A stretch of DNA of 64,000 bases, taken from NCBI GenBank assembly GCA_901456055.1, contig CABDWT010000018.1, positions 496,001 to 560,000 on the forward strand. The letters run 5' to 3'. Positions 11,244 through 22,921 of the stretch are shown one piece after another; within the stretch, counting starts at the first letter, position 1; each line of letters starts with the position of its first letter. This DNA is from Phytobacter ursingii. Its GTDB lineage: Bacteria > Pseudomonadota > Gammaproteobacteria > Enterobacterales > Enterobacteriaceae. The notes beneath the pieces are model-generated. The model was not told the origin of the DNA. It made no database searches and saw nothing but the letters and a program-made list of their open reading frames with translations. Made by a program: the position numbers and the translations under genes.

Positions 11244-13019
11244 TTACTTATTCTCCAGCCCGTCTTTCTTGACCACTTCGATACCCAGTTCCGCCAGGGA
11301 GGCCGGGTTAGCAAAGCTCGGTGCTTCGGTCATCAGACACGCAGCCGCGGTGGTTTTCGGGAAGGCGATAACGTCACGAATGTTGTCGGTACCGGTCAGC
11401 AGCATGGTCAGACGATCCAGACCAAATGCCAGACCTGCGTGCGGCGGGGTACCGAATTTCAGCGCATCCAGCAGGAAGCCGAACTTTTCGCGCTGTTCCT
11501 GTTCAGTAATGCCCAGAATGCCGAACACGGTCTGCTGCATGTCACCACGGTGAATACGCACAGAACCACCGCCCACTTCGTAGCCGTTGATCACCATGTC
11601 GTACGCGTTCGCGACCGCATCTTCCGGTGCGGCTTTCAGTTCATCCGCCGTCATGTCTTTCGGTGAGGTGAACGGATGGTGCATCGCGGTCAGGCCGCCT
11701 TCGCCGTCATCTTCAAACATCGGGAAGTCGATAACCCACAGCGGTGCCCATTTGTTCTCATCGGTCAGGTTCAGATCTTTACCGAGTTTCAGACGCAGCG
11801 CACCCAACGCATCGGCAACCACTTTCTTATGGTCTGCGCCGAAGAAAATCATATCGCCATCTTGCGCGCCGGTACGCTCCAGAATCGCCTCGACAATGTC
11901 CGCAGTCAGGAATTTCGCCACCGGGCTGTTGATCCCTTCCATGCCTTTCGCGCGTTCGGTCACTTTAATGTAAGCCAGGCCTTTCGCGCCGTAGATCTTC
12001 ACAAAGTTGCCGTATTCATCAATCAACTTACGGGTCAGAGACGCACCGCCAGGAACGCGCAGCGCGGCAACACGGCCTTTCGGATCGTTGGCCGGGCCGG
12101 CAAACACCGCAAACTCAACGTTTTTCAGCAGGTCGGCCACGTCCACCAGCTCCATTGGGTTACGCAGGTCCGGTTTATCGGAACCGTAACGACGCTCCGC
12201 TTCGGCGAAAGTCATGATCGGGAACTGGCCGAGGTCCATACCTTTAATGTCCAGCCACAAGTTGCGGATCAGTTCTTCCATCACTTCGCGCACCTGCGGT
12301 GCGGTCATGAAGGATGTTTCCACGTCGATCTGGGTGAATTCTGGCTGACGGTCAGCGCGCAGATCTTCATCACGGAAGCATTTCACAATCTGATAGTAGC
12401 GATCGAAGCCGGACATCATCAGCAGCTGTTTGAACAACTGTGGGGACTGCGGCAGCGCGTAGAATTTGCCTTTATGTACGCGTGAAGGCACCAGATAGTC
12501 GCGCGCGCCTTCCGGCGTCGCTTTGGTCAGCATCGGGGTTTCGATATCAAGGAAACCGTGGTCATCCATAAAACGACGCACGAAGCTGGTGATTTTAGCG
12601 CGGGTTTTCAGGCGCTGGGCCATTTCCGGACGACGCAGGTCCAGATAGCGATATTTCAGGCGCGCTTCTTCGGTATTGACCTGGTTGGAATCCAGCGGCA
12701 GCGGCTCAGAGCGGTTGATAATGGTCAATTCGTTGGCAAACACTTCCACTTCGCCAGTCGCCATATCGCTGTTGACGTTTTTTTCGTCACGAGCACGCAC
12801 GGTGCCGGTCACCACGATGCAGAACTCATTACGCAGTTCGGAAGCCAGTTTGAAGGCTTCGGCGTCCGGGTCGAAGAACACCTGGACGATGCCTTCACGA
12901 TCACGCATATCAATAAAAATGAGGCTGCCGAGATCACGACGACGATTGACCCAACCACACAGAGTCACCTGCTGCCCCACGTGGGACTTACGCAACTGTC
13001 CGCAATATTCTGTACGCAT
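11244..13019 (-). CDS. aspS: Aspartyl-tRNA synthetase
   Basis: AspS is a class IIb synthetase charging tRNA-Asp. The start [18 protein letters not shown] at 13019 gives 591 residues, against 590 in E. coli; the open frame to 13145 is the leader. An N-terminal OB-fold anticodon domain ([19 protein letters not shown]), the class II catalytic core, the bacterial GAD insertion and motif 3 (GLAFGLDRL) are all present. A good -10 (TATAAT on the minus strand, 13122-13127) lies upstream. Confidence 0.97.
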   Translation of the reverse strand: MRTEYCGQLRKSHVGQQVTLCGWVNRRRDLGSLIFIDMRDREGIVQVFFDPDAEAFKLASELRNEFCIVVTGTVRARDEKNVNSDMATGEVEVFANELTIINRSEPLPLDSNQVNTEEARLKYRYLDLRRPEMAQRLKTRAKITSFVRRFMDDHGFLDIETPMLTKATPEGARDYLVPSRVHKGKFYALPQSPQLFKQLLMMSGFDRYYQIVKCFRDEDLRADRQPEFTQIDVETSFMTAPQVREVMEELIRNLWLDIKGMDLGQFPIMTFAEAERRYGSDKPDLRNPMELVDVADLLKNVEFAVFAGPANDPKGRVAALRVPGGASLTRKLIDEYGNFVKIYGAKGLAYIKVTERAKGMEGINSPVAKFLTADIVEAILERTGAQDGDMIFFGADHKKVVADALGALRLKLGKDLNLTDENKWAPLWVIDFPMFEDDGEGGLTAMHHPFTSPKDMTADELKAAPEDAVANAYDMVINGYEVGGGSVRIHRGDMQQTVFGILGITEQEQREKFGFLLDALKFGTPPHAGLAFGLDRLTMLLTGTDNIRDVIAFPKTTAAACLMTEAPSFANPASLAELGIEVVKKDGLENK

Positions 13020-13121
13020 GAGATATCCCTTAACTTTGCCGCAGGCTGATTGTTGCCTGCCGTGCAGGCGACGATGTCGCAGCTTTAGCTGAATGTCACA
13101 ACTGGATGAAAAAAGGCGGCT

Positions 13122-13127
13122 ATTATA
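13122..13127 (-). promoter_or_regulatory. Probable aspS -10 element
   Basis: A consensus TATAAT on the minus strand lies 103 bases before the aspS ATG. Only a weak -35 (TTATCG, 17 bases further upstream) is seen. Confidence 0.5.
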
Positions 13128-13287
13128 CTGGAAATAATGGCACACGATAAGCCCGATACCGCCTGTACGCGCGTTTGCTGCGCACGCTTAGTGCGTATTC
13201 TCACAAAAATTAACAAAATTTGTAAACCGGGTGCAGCAGGATACCGCGTAAGGTAAGTGCGACCTCATTCTTTTTTCAGGAGTTATC

Positions 13288-13854
13288 ATGCTTGAACTTA
13301 ATGCTGCCCACACCGCCCTGGTGGTTATCGATTTACAGGAAGGTATTCTGCCGTTTGCCGGTGGTCCGCACAGCGCTGAGGATGTGGTGAAACGTGCAGC
13401 GACGCTGGCTGAGGCGTTTCGCGCCAATAATGCACCGGTGATTCTGGTTCGCGTTGGCTGGTCCGCCGATTTTGCCGAAGCGCTAAAACAGCCGGTCGAT
13501 GTGCAGGCGGGCGGCCACGCGCTGCCGGAAAACTGGTGGACGTATCCGCTGGCGCTGGGCAAGAAAGAGAGCGACATTGAGGTCACTAAGCGCCAGTGGG
13601 GCGCATTCTACGGTACCGATCTTGAGCTGCAACTGCGCCGTCGCGGTATCGACACCATCGTCCTGTGCGGGATTTCCACGAACATCGGCGTGGAATCCAC
13701 CGCCCGCAACGCCTGGGAACTGGGCTTTAAGCTGGTGGTTGCGGAAGACGCCTGCTCTGCTGCCAGCAGCGAACAACACCAGGGCAGTATGAAAAATATC
13801 TTCCCGCGGATTGGCCGCGTGCGCAGCACCCAGGAGATCCTGAGCGCATTATGA
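13288..13854 (+). CDS. yecD: Isochorismatase-family hydrolase YecD
   Basis: This 188-residue cysteine hydrolase-like protein has the probable catalytic triad of the isochorismatase/nicotinamidase family: Asp in VVIDLQEG, Lys in VTKRQWGAF and Cys in [12 protein letters not shown]. The natural substrate is not established. The RBS is CAGGAG seven bases before the ATG. It overlaps yecE by four bases. Confidence 0.93.
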   Translation: MLELNAAHTALVVIDLQEGILPFAGGPHSAEDVVKRAATLAEAFRANNAPVILVRVGWSADFAEALKQPVDVQAGGHALPENWWTYPLALGKKESDIEVTKRQWGAFYGTDLELQLRRRGIDTIVLCGISTNIGVESTARNAWELGFKLVVAEDACSAASSEQHQGSMKNIFPRIGRVRSTQEILSAL

Positions 13855-14669
13855 TTTATCTTGGCCTGCCGCAATGGTCGCACCCGAAATGGGTGCGCCT
13901 TGGCATCACCAGCCTTGAAGAGTACGCCCGCCACTTTAATTGCGTGGAGGGCAACACCACGCTGTATGCCCTGCCGAAAGCCGAGATTGTCCAGCGCTGG
14001 TACCATCAAACCCACGATGCTTTTCGCTTTTGCTTTAAATTTCCGGCGACCATTTCTCATCAGGCCTCGCTGCGCCAGTGTAGCGATTTGACGCTGGAGT
14101 TTTTCAGCCGGCTTTCTCCACTGGAAACACGCATCGGTCAGTACTGGTTACAACTGCCCGCTACCTTTGGTCCGCGCGATTTGCCGGCGTTGTGGGCATT
14201 TCTGGATAGCCTTCCGGCTGATTTCACCTACGGCGTTGAAGTGCGTCACCCGGAGTTTTTCGCCAAAGGCGAGACGGAACTGTCGCTTAACCGCGGCCTG
14301 CACCAGCGCGGCGTCAACCGGGTTATTCTTGATAGCCGCCCCATTCACAGCGCCATCCCGAATAGCGAAGCGGTGATTGATGCACAACGCAAGAAGCCCA
14401 AATTGCCGGTACATGCCCTGGTGACTGCGCAAAACCCATTAATCCGCTTTATCGGTAGTGACGACATGGAACAAAACCGTCAGTTATTCAGCGTCTGGCT
14501 GGAGAAGCTGCCGCAATGGGAACAGCAGAGCACGCCATATCTGTTTTTGCATACTCCCGATAACGGTCAATCACCGGCACTCGTGGACATACTGTGGAAA
14601 GATCTTCAGCGGGCACTGCCGTCACTGGGCACTGCTCCGTCCATTCCGCTGCAATCTTCTCTTTTCTGA
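13851..14669 (+). CDS. yecE: DUF72 protein YecE
   Basis: A 272-residue protein of the YecE/DUF72 family with a TIM-barrel-like fold ([18 protein letters not shown], then EVRHPEFF and a C-terminal [14 protein letters not shown]). Its function is unknown. The ATGA overlap with yecD indicates coupled translation. Confidence 0.92.
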   Translation: MIYLGLPQWSHPKWVRLGITSLEEYARHFNCVEGNTTLYALPKAEIVQRWYHQTHDAFRFCFKFPATISHQASLRQCSDLTLEFFSRLSPLETRIGQYWLQLPATFGPRDLPALWAFLDSLPADFTYGVEVRHPEFFAKGETELSLNRGLHQRGVNRVILDSRPIHSAIPNSEAVIDAQRKKPKLPVHALVTAQNPLIRFIGSDDMEQNRQLFSVWLEKLPQWEQQSTPYLFLHTPDNGQSPALVDILWKDLQRALPSLGTAPSIPLQSSLF

Positions 14670-14717
14670 ATGGATTACCTATCATTGTAAAGCCATCCGC
14701 GTATAAAGGGAGTTTGT

Positions 14718-15113
14718 ATGGTAAGCGCGCTGTATGCCGTGCTGGGTGCGTTACTGCTCATTAAGTTTTCATTTGATGTTGTGCGTCTGCGCATGCAATA
14801 CCGCGTCAGCTATGGCGACGGTGGATTCAGCGAGTTGCAAAGCGCCATCCGTATTCACGGCAATGCGGTGGAATACATTCCGCTGGCATTGGTGTTGCTG
14901 TTATTTATGGAGATGAACGGCGCTGAAACCTGGATGGTTCACGTGTGCGGCATCCTGCTTATTGCCGGACGTTTAATGCATTACTACGGGCTTCATCACC
15001 GACAGCTGAGCTGGCGCCGTTCCGGTATGAGCGCGACCTGGAGTTCACTACTGCTGATGGTGGTTGCAAACTTGTGGTATATGCCGTGGGAGTTGGTTTT
15101 CTCCCTGCATTAG
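14718..15113 (+). CDS. yecN: MAPEG-family inner membrane protein YecN
   Basis: A 131-residue small membrane protein with about four hydrophobic segments and the MAPEG signature around RIHGNAVEYIPLALVLL. The family includes glutathione- and leukotriene-linked membrane enzymes; YecN's own activity is unknown. Length and sequence match E. coli YecN. Confidence 0.92.
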   Translation: MVSALYAVLGALLLIKFSFDVVRLRMQYRVSYGDGGFSELQSAIRIHGNAVEYIPLALVLLLFMEMNGAETWMVHVCGILLIAGRLMHYYGLHHRQLSWRRSGMSATWSSLLLMVVANLWYMPWELVFSLH

Positions 15114-16864
<1,751 letters not shown>

Positions 16865-16900
16865 CGAGTGACAAAGCCCTTTCGCCAAAATATATAGACA

Positions 16901-16930
16901 AAAAAAGGCCCCTGTTAATGGCAGGGGCCT
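16901..16930 (-). terminator. Terminator after cutC
   Basis: AGGCCCCTG-N6-CAGGGGCCT is followed on the minus strand by an eight-base T run. On the plus strand the 3' side has no T run, so it serves cutC. Confidence 0.85.
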
Positions 16931-16979
16931 GGTACGAGCAAGCATCATATTGGGCGACATGATGCGCGGTAAAAACGGG

Positions 16980-17723
16980 TTATGGGCGATGCTGAACAAT
17001 CATTGTCTTCATCACCGCCACTGCCTCGCCGTCCACACCATAGCGCGAATACTCATCCGCGGCAGCGTCCGACGACATGGACAATCCTTTATTGCGATAA
17101 CGCATGGGCGACGGTGTCCAGATACCTGCTGAGCTGTGAACTTCTTTCACACCCGCGTCAAGAAAACGCTTCAGGTTCGCTGCACGGACACCCGCACCAG
17201 CCATAATGATTGGAACACCTGAATGGGTATTTAGTTCCATAATTAATGAAAGACCTTTTTCTGCACTCGCCTGCTGACCCGACGTCAGGATGCGGGCAAT
17301 CCCTAAATCCCCTAATTTTTCAGCAGTTTCAAGCGGTTTTGCGCACATATCGAAAGCGCGATGAAAAGTCACCGCCATGTCCCCTGCCGCCTCAATAATC
17401 TGCTGCATACGCGGCATATCAACATTGCCGTCCTCATCCAGTACGCCAGTCACCATTCCCGGGAACCCCAGTTCGCGGATGGTCTGGATATCGTCAAGCA
17501 TGGCGGAGAACTCATCGTCGGCGTAGCAAAAATCGCCTCCGCGCGGACGCACAATCGGATGCACAGGGATGGTCACCCGCTGACGGACGGCTTTAAGCAT
17601 CCCGAGCGAGGGTGTCAGCCCCCCTTCTTTCGGCGCAGCGCACAGTTCAATGCGGTCGGCCCCATTTTTCTGCGCGATCTCCGCACTGGTTGCGCTATAG
17701 CAACATATCTCCAGTAATGTCAT
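16980..17723 (-). CDS. cutC: CutC family protein
   Basis: A 247-residue TIM-barrel protein (E. coli 248) historically linked to copper homeostasis; direct copper binding by the bacterial protein is uncertain. Family stretches include [36 protein letters not shown] and FHRAFDM. It is followed by a strong terminator. Confidence 0.93.
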   Translation of the reverse strand: MTLLEICCYSATSAEIAQKNGADRIELCAAPKEGGLTPSLGMLKAVRQRVTIPVHPIVRPRGGDFCYADDEFSAMLDDIQTIRELGFPGMVTGVLDEDGNVDMPRMQQIIEAAGDMAVTFHRAFDMCAKPLETAEKLGDLGIARILTSGQQASAEKGLSLIMELNTHSGVPIIMAGAGVRAANLKRFLDAGVKEVHSSAGIWTPSPMRYRNKGLSMSSDAAADEYSRYGVDGEAVAVMKTMIVQHRP

Positions 17724-17805
17724 CTCTTCTCCCTTTAAGATGTAGCCTTCTCAGCATGGCATTTTCTGACAACCTGCATACGGAGCCGCCTCACAGACCG
17801 AAATT

Positions 17806-18366
17806 CTATTGCTCGCTGGCGACAATCTCTTCTATCGACCAGGGGTGAAATTTGACGGTGACTTTACCATCCGTCACGGCAAGCGTGGGGTTTGGCAGAC
17901 GCTCACGATCGCCCTTTGGCGAACTGGTCTTCACCACAATCCCTGGCTGGCTCAACCCTTCATCCGAAAGCAGCGCCAGTGCGCGGGCATTCAGGGTTTC
18001 CGGCTCACCCTTCAGGACTATTTCAATATGCTCCCATCCCTCATACGGATAACGTTTTTCCCCAGGCCATGGCAGTTCGACCACGGTAAATGCCCAGTGC
18101 GCTACCTGCACTGGCTGAGATAAGGTGAACAGGCAGATAGGTCGGCCATTGATAAGGTTTTCTGAGAGCAGCTTGCCGCACTGTTCAAAGCCGCGACGCC
18201 AGCGTTCAGCCGTCGCATTCTGATGGCAGCGTAGCGAGATATGATCAGCATTGAGGTCACGGATATCCAGGCCCAGTCGGCTTACAAGGTGTGTCAGATC
18301 CTCAATGAAACGCGGGAGATCTGCAGCAATATCCTGCAGTTCCTCGATATGTTGCCAGCCAGCCAT
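17806..18366 (-). CDS. yecM: YecM, VOC-superfamily-like protein
   Basis: A 186-residue cytosolic protein (E. coli 188) with a vicinal-oxygen-chelate-like fold. Recognisable stretches are DHISLRCHQNATAERWRRGFEQCG and GWEHIEIVLKG. Its function is unknown, though metal-dependent enzyme activity has been proposed from structure. In E. coli argS is the next gene; here an 8 kb accessory block intervenes. Confidence 0.92.
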   Translation of the reverse strand: MAGWQHIEELQDIAADLPRFIEDLTHLVSRLGLDIRDLNADHISLRCHQNATAERWRRGFEQCGKLLSENLINGRPICLFTLSQPVQVAHWAFTVVELPWPGEKRYPYEGWEHIEIVLKGEPETLNARALALLSDEGLSQPGIVVKTSSPKGDRERLPNPTLAVTDGKVTVKFHPWSIEEIVASEQ

Positions 18367-18474
18367 TGTTTATTCCCATGCGATGAATTCGGGCGATACT
18401 TTACCGTGTTATGCGCCTGTCACCAACTCAGGTCGTGCAGTGGCGCCGCCGGACATAAACGCCACTGCCGAATA

Positions 18475-19434
18475 TCATTTCAGATTGAGGCGAAGCCCTA
18501 AATCGTTGGGATAGGGATTGAAATAGTTTTGTGCCAGCAGATACTGGTCTGGATATTCACCAAGATAATGTTTGAGCAATGTTATGGGGGCCAGGATCGG
18601 CAGCAACCCTGCGCGGTAATGCAGAATCACCTCCCGCAGCTCGCCACGCTGACGCGGCGTAAGCTGGTTGCGAAAATAGCCCTGAATGTGCATCAGCACG
18701 TTAGTGTGGTTCTTGCGGGACGCCGGGTGTTTGAGGATCGCCATCAGCTTTTCCCGGTAAGCGTCGAAAAACGCGTCCAGATTCTCCCACTGAGAAAGTG
18801 ACGCGACAAACGGTCCGATTTCACGATATCCTGCCTGATGATGTGCCAGTAGCTGGAGTTTGTAGCGACTGTGAAAATCGAGCAGGCTGTGACGGGTCAG
18901 GCCTCGTTCCCGCAGGGTATTAAGCTCATGCAAAGCGAATACCCGCTCCACAAAGTTCTCACGCAATACCGGGTCGTGCAGGCGACCGTCTTCCTCGACC
19001 GGCAGCCACGGGTACGCTGCGAGTAAGGCACCGGTGAAACGCCCCACGCCCTCCTTACGCCCTCGCCCCCCTTTTTCATCATACAGTCGCACACGTTCCA
19101 TACCGCAACTCGGTGATTTCGCGCAGACGATAAAGCCAGCCAGTTCAGCCACCCGCGGCAGATACGCTGCGGTGAAGTCATCTATTTTTTGTGTGACGTC
19201 CTCATTCGGCGCCTGGCTAAAGCGCATCCGGGTCTCTCCGCTGGCGGTCTGAACCAGACGCAATGCCGGGCGGGGAACGGGTAGCCCCATAGCCATTTCC
19301 GGGCAAACAGGGCTAAACGTCACCCACTGGGCAAGTTCGTCCATCACAAAACCCATGCGCTTATGCCCGCCATCGAAACGCACAGCCGAGCCGGTCAAAC
19401 AGCCACTGATACCAATCGTCGGTTGAGTTTTCAT
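18475..19434 (-). CDS. DUF523-DUF1722 fusion protein (YbgA-like)
   Basis: The start MKTQPTIGISGCLTG at 19434 gives 319 residues and has a strong AGGAGAGGGGT ribosome site; an upstream ATG at 19488 lies inside the preceding gene. Residues about 1-160 are DUF523 (SGCLTG, SPVCPEMAMG, KSPSCG; paired cysteines suggest metal or Fe-S binding). About 190-315 are DUF1722, the YbgA domain. In E. coli ybgA precedes the photolyase gene phr, and such fusions recur in light or singlet-oxygen-responsive clusters. No photolyase lies next to it here. It is the last gene of the nine-gene operon. Confidence 0.88.
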   Translation of the reverse strand: MKTQPTIGISGCLTGSAVRFDGGHKRMGFVMDELAQWVTFSPVCPEMAMGLPVPRPALRLVQTASGETRMRFSQAPNEDVTQKIDDFTAAYLPRVAELAGFIVCAKSPSCGMERVRLYDEKGGRGRKEGVGRFTGALLAAYPWLPVEEDGRLHDPVLRENFVERVFALHELNTLRERGLTRHSLLDFHSRYKLQLLAHHQAGYREIGPFVASLSQWENLDAFFDAYREKLMAILKHPASRKNHTNVLMHIQGYFRNQLTPRQRGELREVILHYRAGLLPILAPITLLKHYLGEYPDQYLLAQNYFNPYPNDLGLRLNLK

Positions 19435-19447
19435 ACCCCTCTCCTTT

Positions 19448-19978
19448 TTATTGTGCTTTTCGGGTGAAAAAGAGCGTGACCGTTGCAACGGTAATGCCGA
19501 ATTTCTTCATGGCGGTTTGGTTGAAGAGGTGTGTATCGTCCTGCAGATACATCCAGTCATCAAAGTGTAGCAGCCAGGTACTCCCGTCAGCCTTCACGTT
19601 CATGCTGTAGCGCCAGTTGAAGGCATTGCCTGCCGCCTGACCGCGTGCGACACCTTCAATATCTCCGGCAGTCCCTTCGTAGCGATCGTTACCGATACGC
19701 CTTATATGCCAGACCCGCTGCTGTTTTTCGCCATCGTCATAAACAAAGTTTTCGTTGAGCGTCAGCGTATCGCCCACCACGTCGCCCTGTATGTCAACAT
19801 GGAAACGACGCAGCTGTTTGCCACTGCGATCTTGTACCATGCCCCAGGCTTCGGTCTTGCCACGAAAATAGTGAAAAATATCGAGCTGTGGCTGTTGATG
19901 CTGGTAGTCATTTATCTCGCTACTACAGCCTGTCAGCATCAAGAGCAGCGTCAACCCAAGCGCCAGAATGCGTTTCAT
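19448..19978 (-). CDS. DUF3833 lipoprotein
   Basis: A 176-residue predicted lipoprotein: signal peptide MKRILALGLTLLLMLTGC with lipobox LTGC (C18), then a beta-rich body with VQDRSGKQLRRFHVDIQG and FNWRYSMNVKADG. It resembles the DUF3833 family, whose members travel with CFA-type methyltransferases and flavin oxidoreductases. It is probably anchored in a membrane facing the periplasm, perhaps binding lipid (inference from fold type and context). It overlaps the preceding gene by four bases. Confidence 0.85.
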   Translation of the reverse strand: MKRILALGLTLLLMLTGCSSEINDYQHQQPQLDIFHYFRGKTEAWGMVQDRSGKQLRRFHVDIQGDVVGDTLTLNENFVYDDGEKQQRVWHIRRIGNDRYEGTAGDIEGVARGQAAGNAFNWRYSMNVKADGSTWLLHFDDWMYLQDDTHLFNQTAMKKFGITVATVTLFFTRKAQ

Positions 19979-20502
19979 TTTTCACCTCCGATGAGCTGCT
20001 GACGCAGCGTGGGGTATTGCGTATGCGGATCGAGCCAGATGGCCAGAAAGTTGATGCTGAACGCCAGGGATTGCTGAGGGCCCAGCGGAGTAAAGGTTTT
20101 TTCCGCTGCCGATGCGCGGTACCAGAACTGCCCTCGTTTCTCACGAAGAACAAACGCCAGTTGCGTACCGGAACTGACATCCGGCCAGAGTGTGGCAAGG
20201 GTGTGTAGCCAGGCTTCGCTCTGCGCTTCCCGCGTCAGTATTCCCAGCGCCTGCCACTGTTCGCGCGTCGCATCGACCAGTTCATCGCGCGTAATATCCC
20301 GTGCGTAAGTAAGGATTAACGCCTGGTCCTGATCTGCTGCGATATACCGCCCCTGCGGGGTGCGTAGTTGCGAGGTATAAACGGTAAAGGGCCCCCAGGT
20401 TAAGGTAGCGTCACCGGTTTTGCGCCAGCTTAACCAGTCAGCGGCACTGGCTAAGGGAGCGGCGGTTATCAGCAAAAGCAGAGCAAAGCGCAGAGACTTC
20501 AT
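19975..20502 (-). CDS. Chalcone isomerase-like secreted protein
   Basis: The start MKSLRFALLLLITAAPLASA at 20502 gives 175 residues with a clear signal peptide; the open frame extending to 20742 is antisense-like read-through of the neighbour and is rejected. The mature part begins ADWLSWRKTGDATLTWGPFTVYTSQLRTP, the pattern of the bacterial chalcone isomerase-like family. Some members of the wider fold bind fatty acids. It has ATGA overlaps on both sides and is likely a periplasmic lipid-binding or lipid-modifying component. Confidence 0.83.
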   Translation of the reverse strand: MKSLRFALLLLITAAPLASAADWLSWRKTGDATLTWGPFTVYTSQLRTPQGRYIAADQDQALILTYARDITRDELVDATREQWQALGILTREAQSEAWLHTLATLWPDVSSGTQLAFVLREKRGQFWYRASAAEKTFTPLGPQQSLAFSINFLAIWLDPHTQYPTLRQQLIGGEK

Positions 20503-20984
20503 TGCCGCCTCCCCATTAATAAATGGAAAAAAAGCGCCAGTACCAGCCATCCAAGTCCGAGCCAACTCAGCACGATAAAGTTCGGTTGCAAGAACGTCAT
20601 CGCGCCCAGACGTTCCCCCATATAGTAAGCAACCGGGCCACCGAGCGTTGCCAGTAGCGCCAGCGTCCAGCCCGGCAATGCGCTGGCGCGGGTAAGCCGG
20701 GTCCAGACGACGGCAAACATCAACCACAGCGCCACCATCCACAGCGGCAATACCCCATCGCCGCTGAAACTGATTAATCCCGTCAGCGCCCAGGCGGCAT
20801 CCAGCGAGCTGCCAGCGACGGCCAGCAGCAGAGCATACACGCGAAGCGTGGGCGCGAGCATGACGCAGGCCAGCATCGCCAGTGCGAGCCAGACAACAAC
20901 GCCGCGCTCACGAAACAGCACCACCAGCGTCCAGTAAAGATCGAACGCCACTGCCATCAGGAAGATCTGCAGATGGCGGTTCAT
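20499..20984 (-). CDS. DUF2878 integral membrane protein
   Basis: A 161-residue, very hydrophobic protein with about five membrane segments (LQIFLMAVAFDLYWTLVVLF, VVWLALAMLACVMLAP, and so on), matching the DUF2878 family. Its function is unknown. Four-base overlaps with both neighbours suggest coupled translation with the methyltransferase and the chalcone isomerase-like gene. Confidence 0.85.
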   Translation of the reverse strand: MNRHLQIFLMAVAFDLYWTLVVLFRERGVVVWLALAMLACVMLAPTLRVYALLLAVAGSSLDAAWALTGLISFSGDGVLPLWMVALWLMFAVVWTRLTRASALPGWTLALLATLGGPVAYYMGERLGAMTFLQPNFIVLSWLGLGWLVLALFFHLLMGRRQ

Positions 20985-22201
20985 ACCCGCTCCGCAGTCA
21001 ATTGCACCACACTGATAGTGCGTGCGTTGAAACCCGCTTCACAGTAACCGAAATAGTAAAGCCACATGCGGCGGAAACGCTCATCAAACCCCAGCTTTTC
21101 AATGTCGTGCCAGGCATGAACGAAACGCTGACGCCACTGGGCAAGGGTACGGGCATAATCGGGCCCCATATCAAAGATATTGCGCACCACAAAATCGGTA
21201 TGGCGGGTCATCAGGTTATTCATCACCGTTATGCTCGGTAAGAAACCGCCGGGAAAGATGTAACGCTGGATAAAATCGACGCTTTTGCTGTAATCGCTGT
21301 AGCGCTGATCCTGAATGGTGATGGCCTGAATCGCCATTTTCCCCCCCGCGCGCAGGCGTGCCTGACAAGTCCGGAAGAAGGTCGGGAGATAGTGTTTTCC
21401 TACCGCCTCAATCATCTCAATCGAAACCAGCTTGTCAAACTGTCCGGTCAGGTCGCGATAATCACAGAGCAAAACCTCAACCCTGTCCTGTAAACCCGCC
21501 TGAAGAATTCGCGTCTGAGCCCATTTGTACTGTTCACGCGATAGCGTGGTGGTGGTCACCCGGCAGCCATAATGACGTGCGGCATACTCGGCCATTGCCC
21601 CCCATCCGGTGCCAATCTCCAGCAGGTGATCGTCAGGCGTTAGCGCCAGTTGTTCACACAATCGCGCCATTTTTGCCTGCTGCGCGCTGGCGAGATCCTG
21701 ATCGGGCGCGGTGAACAGCGCGCTGGAATAGAGCAACTGCTCATCAAGGAAATGGGCGTAAAAAAGATTCCCCAGATCATAGTGAGCGGCAATATTTTCC
21801 CGCGCCTGCTGACGGCCGTTGCGTCGCGTCCAGTGGCGTAGCCGCTCTATCGGGCGCCCCAGCAGACGAAAGCCGCTTTCGAGCTTCCCCAACACCTGGC
21901 TATTGAGCGCTAAAATCTGCAACAGTGGGGTAAGCTGATGCGTCTCCCACTCGCCATCCATCCAGGCTTCCGCCGCCGCAAGACTCCCGCCGGTCAGCAA
22001 ACGCCAGTAAACGATCGGGGAGAGGATCTGAACTTCTGCGCGCAACGCTGCGGCCGTGTCGCCAAAATGAAAAGTCTGCCCGCCTTCACGAAGCGTGAGC
22101 GAGCCCACACGTAAACCATGCAGAAGACGAAAGAGCAACCAGCGCGCGACACGGGCATTACGCGGGATATCGGGTTCAAGCGCAAACACGGGATCGGTCA
22201 T
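20981..22201 (-). CDS. CFA-synthase-like SAM-dependent fatty acyl methyltransferase
   Basis: This 406-residue protein belongs to the mycolic acid/cyclopropane fatty acid synthase family, which methylates unsaturated acyl chains of phospholipids. An N-terminal lipid-binding domain precedes the SAM domain (LLEIGTGWGAMAEY, about 193-206). In E. coli Cfa the bicarbonate-binding cysteine lies in YSCAYW; here the matching position is serine (YSSALF, S160), and the FEHVG motif reads IEAVG. It may therefore make a methylated or further oxidised chain rather than a cyclopropane (inference). It is distinct from the housekeeping cfa gene, which lies elsewhere in enterobacteria. Overlaps are ATGA on both sides. 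Confidence 0.9.
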   Translation of the reverse strand: MTDPVFALEPDIPRNARVARWLLFRLLHGLRVGSLTLREGGQTFHFGDTAAALRAEVQILSPIVYWRLLTGGSLAAAEAWMDGEWETHQLTPLLQILALNSQVLGKLESGFRLLGRPIERLRHWTRRNGRQQARENIAAHYDLGNLFYAHFLDEQLLYSSALFTAPDQDLASAQQAKMARLCEQLALTPDDHLLEIGTGWGAMAEYAARHYGCRVTTTTLSREQYKWAQTRILQAGLQDRVEVLLCDYRDLTGQFDKLVSIEMIEAVGKHYLPTFFRTCQARLRAGGKMAIQAITIQDQRYSDYSKSVDFIQRYIFPGGFLPSITVMNNLMTRHTDFVVRNIFDMGPDYARTLAQWRQRFVHAWHDIEKLGFDERFRRMWLYYFGYCEAGFNARTISVVQLTAERV

Positions 22202-22920
22202 GAGCGTTCACTCCTGCTAACGGGATGATTGTAAAGGGGTACGCGTTTAAGCCACAGACGCAGCGCCTGCCAATAAATAGCCATCACGGTCTTGAGCGTC
22301 ATAAGCGGAATACGCAACAACAAAGAAGTGAGTGTCGCGCGTGTCAAAGGGCGTCGGGCCAGAAGCAGCGTCGCGTCGAAGACCTTCTCCTCCTGATGGT
22401 TTTCGATATGCATATGCAACGTTTTGCCGGGGCGGTTGAAGCGCCAGTGATAGACCATATCCATCGGGTTAAACGGGGAAACGTGGAACGCTTTTTCCAG
22501 CGGAGAAGCATGTTGTCCGTTTACAGCATAATAATGTCGTTCATTCCAGGGCGTATTGCGCACCTCCGCCAGTACCCAACGCAGGGCCTCGTTCTGGTCG
22601 TAACAGTAATAGAAATTGACCGGATTAAAATGAAAGCCGAAATAACGCAGTTGAGTGAGCAACATCACGCGCCCCTGTGGTCGATCACCGGTCAAGGCTT
22701 CCAGCCGTTCGAGAACCTTCGCCTTAAGCGGCGATCCCAGAGGGTAATCCTCGTCATAAAAGGCGGCTGCGGCAAAACGGTTACGACGGATGCCAGCCAT
22801 CGGTAACGTGTCCAGCTCATCAAGATCGAGCCACGCCATAAATACGCGATAGTGGAAATGGTGCGCCCTGGGCTGATGGCGCCGATGGCGTAAAACGCCT
22901 TCATAAAGGCAGCTGTTCAT
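22198..22920 (-). CDS. DUF1365 protein
   Basis: The start MNSCLYEGVLRHRRHQPRAH at 22920 gives 240 residues; the open frame to 23130 is an overlap with the oxidoreductase gene and is rejected. The family motif RYFGFHFNPVNFYYCYD is present. DUF1365 proteins almost always sit between an FAD amine-oxidase-like gene and a CFA-like methyltransferase, as here. Biochemical function is unknown. It starts one base after the oxidoreductase stop. Confidence 0.88.
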   Translation of the reverse strand: MNSCLYEGVLRHRRHQPRAHHFHYRVFMAWLDLDELDTLPMAGIRRNRFAAAAFYDEDYPLGSPLKAKVLERLEALTGDRPQGRVMLLTQLRYFGFHFNPVNFYYCYDQNEALRWVLAEVRNTPWNERHYYAVNGQHASPLEKAFHVSPFNPMDMVYHWRFNRPGKTLHMHIENHQEEKVFDATLLLARRPLTRATLTSLLLRIPLMTLKTVMAIYWQALRLWLKRVPLYNHPVSRSERS

Positions 22921-22921
22921 T

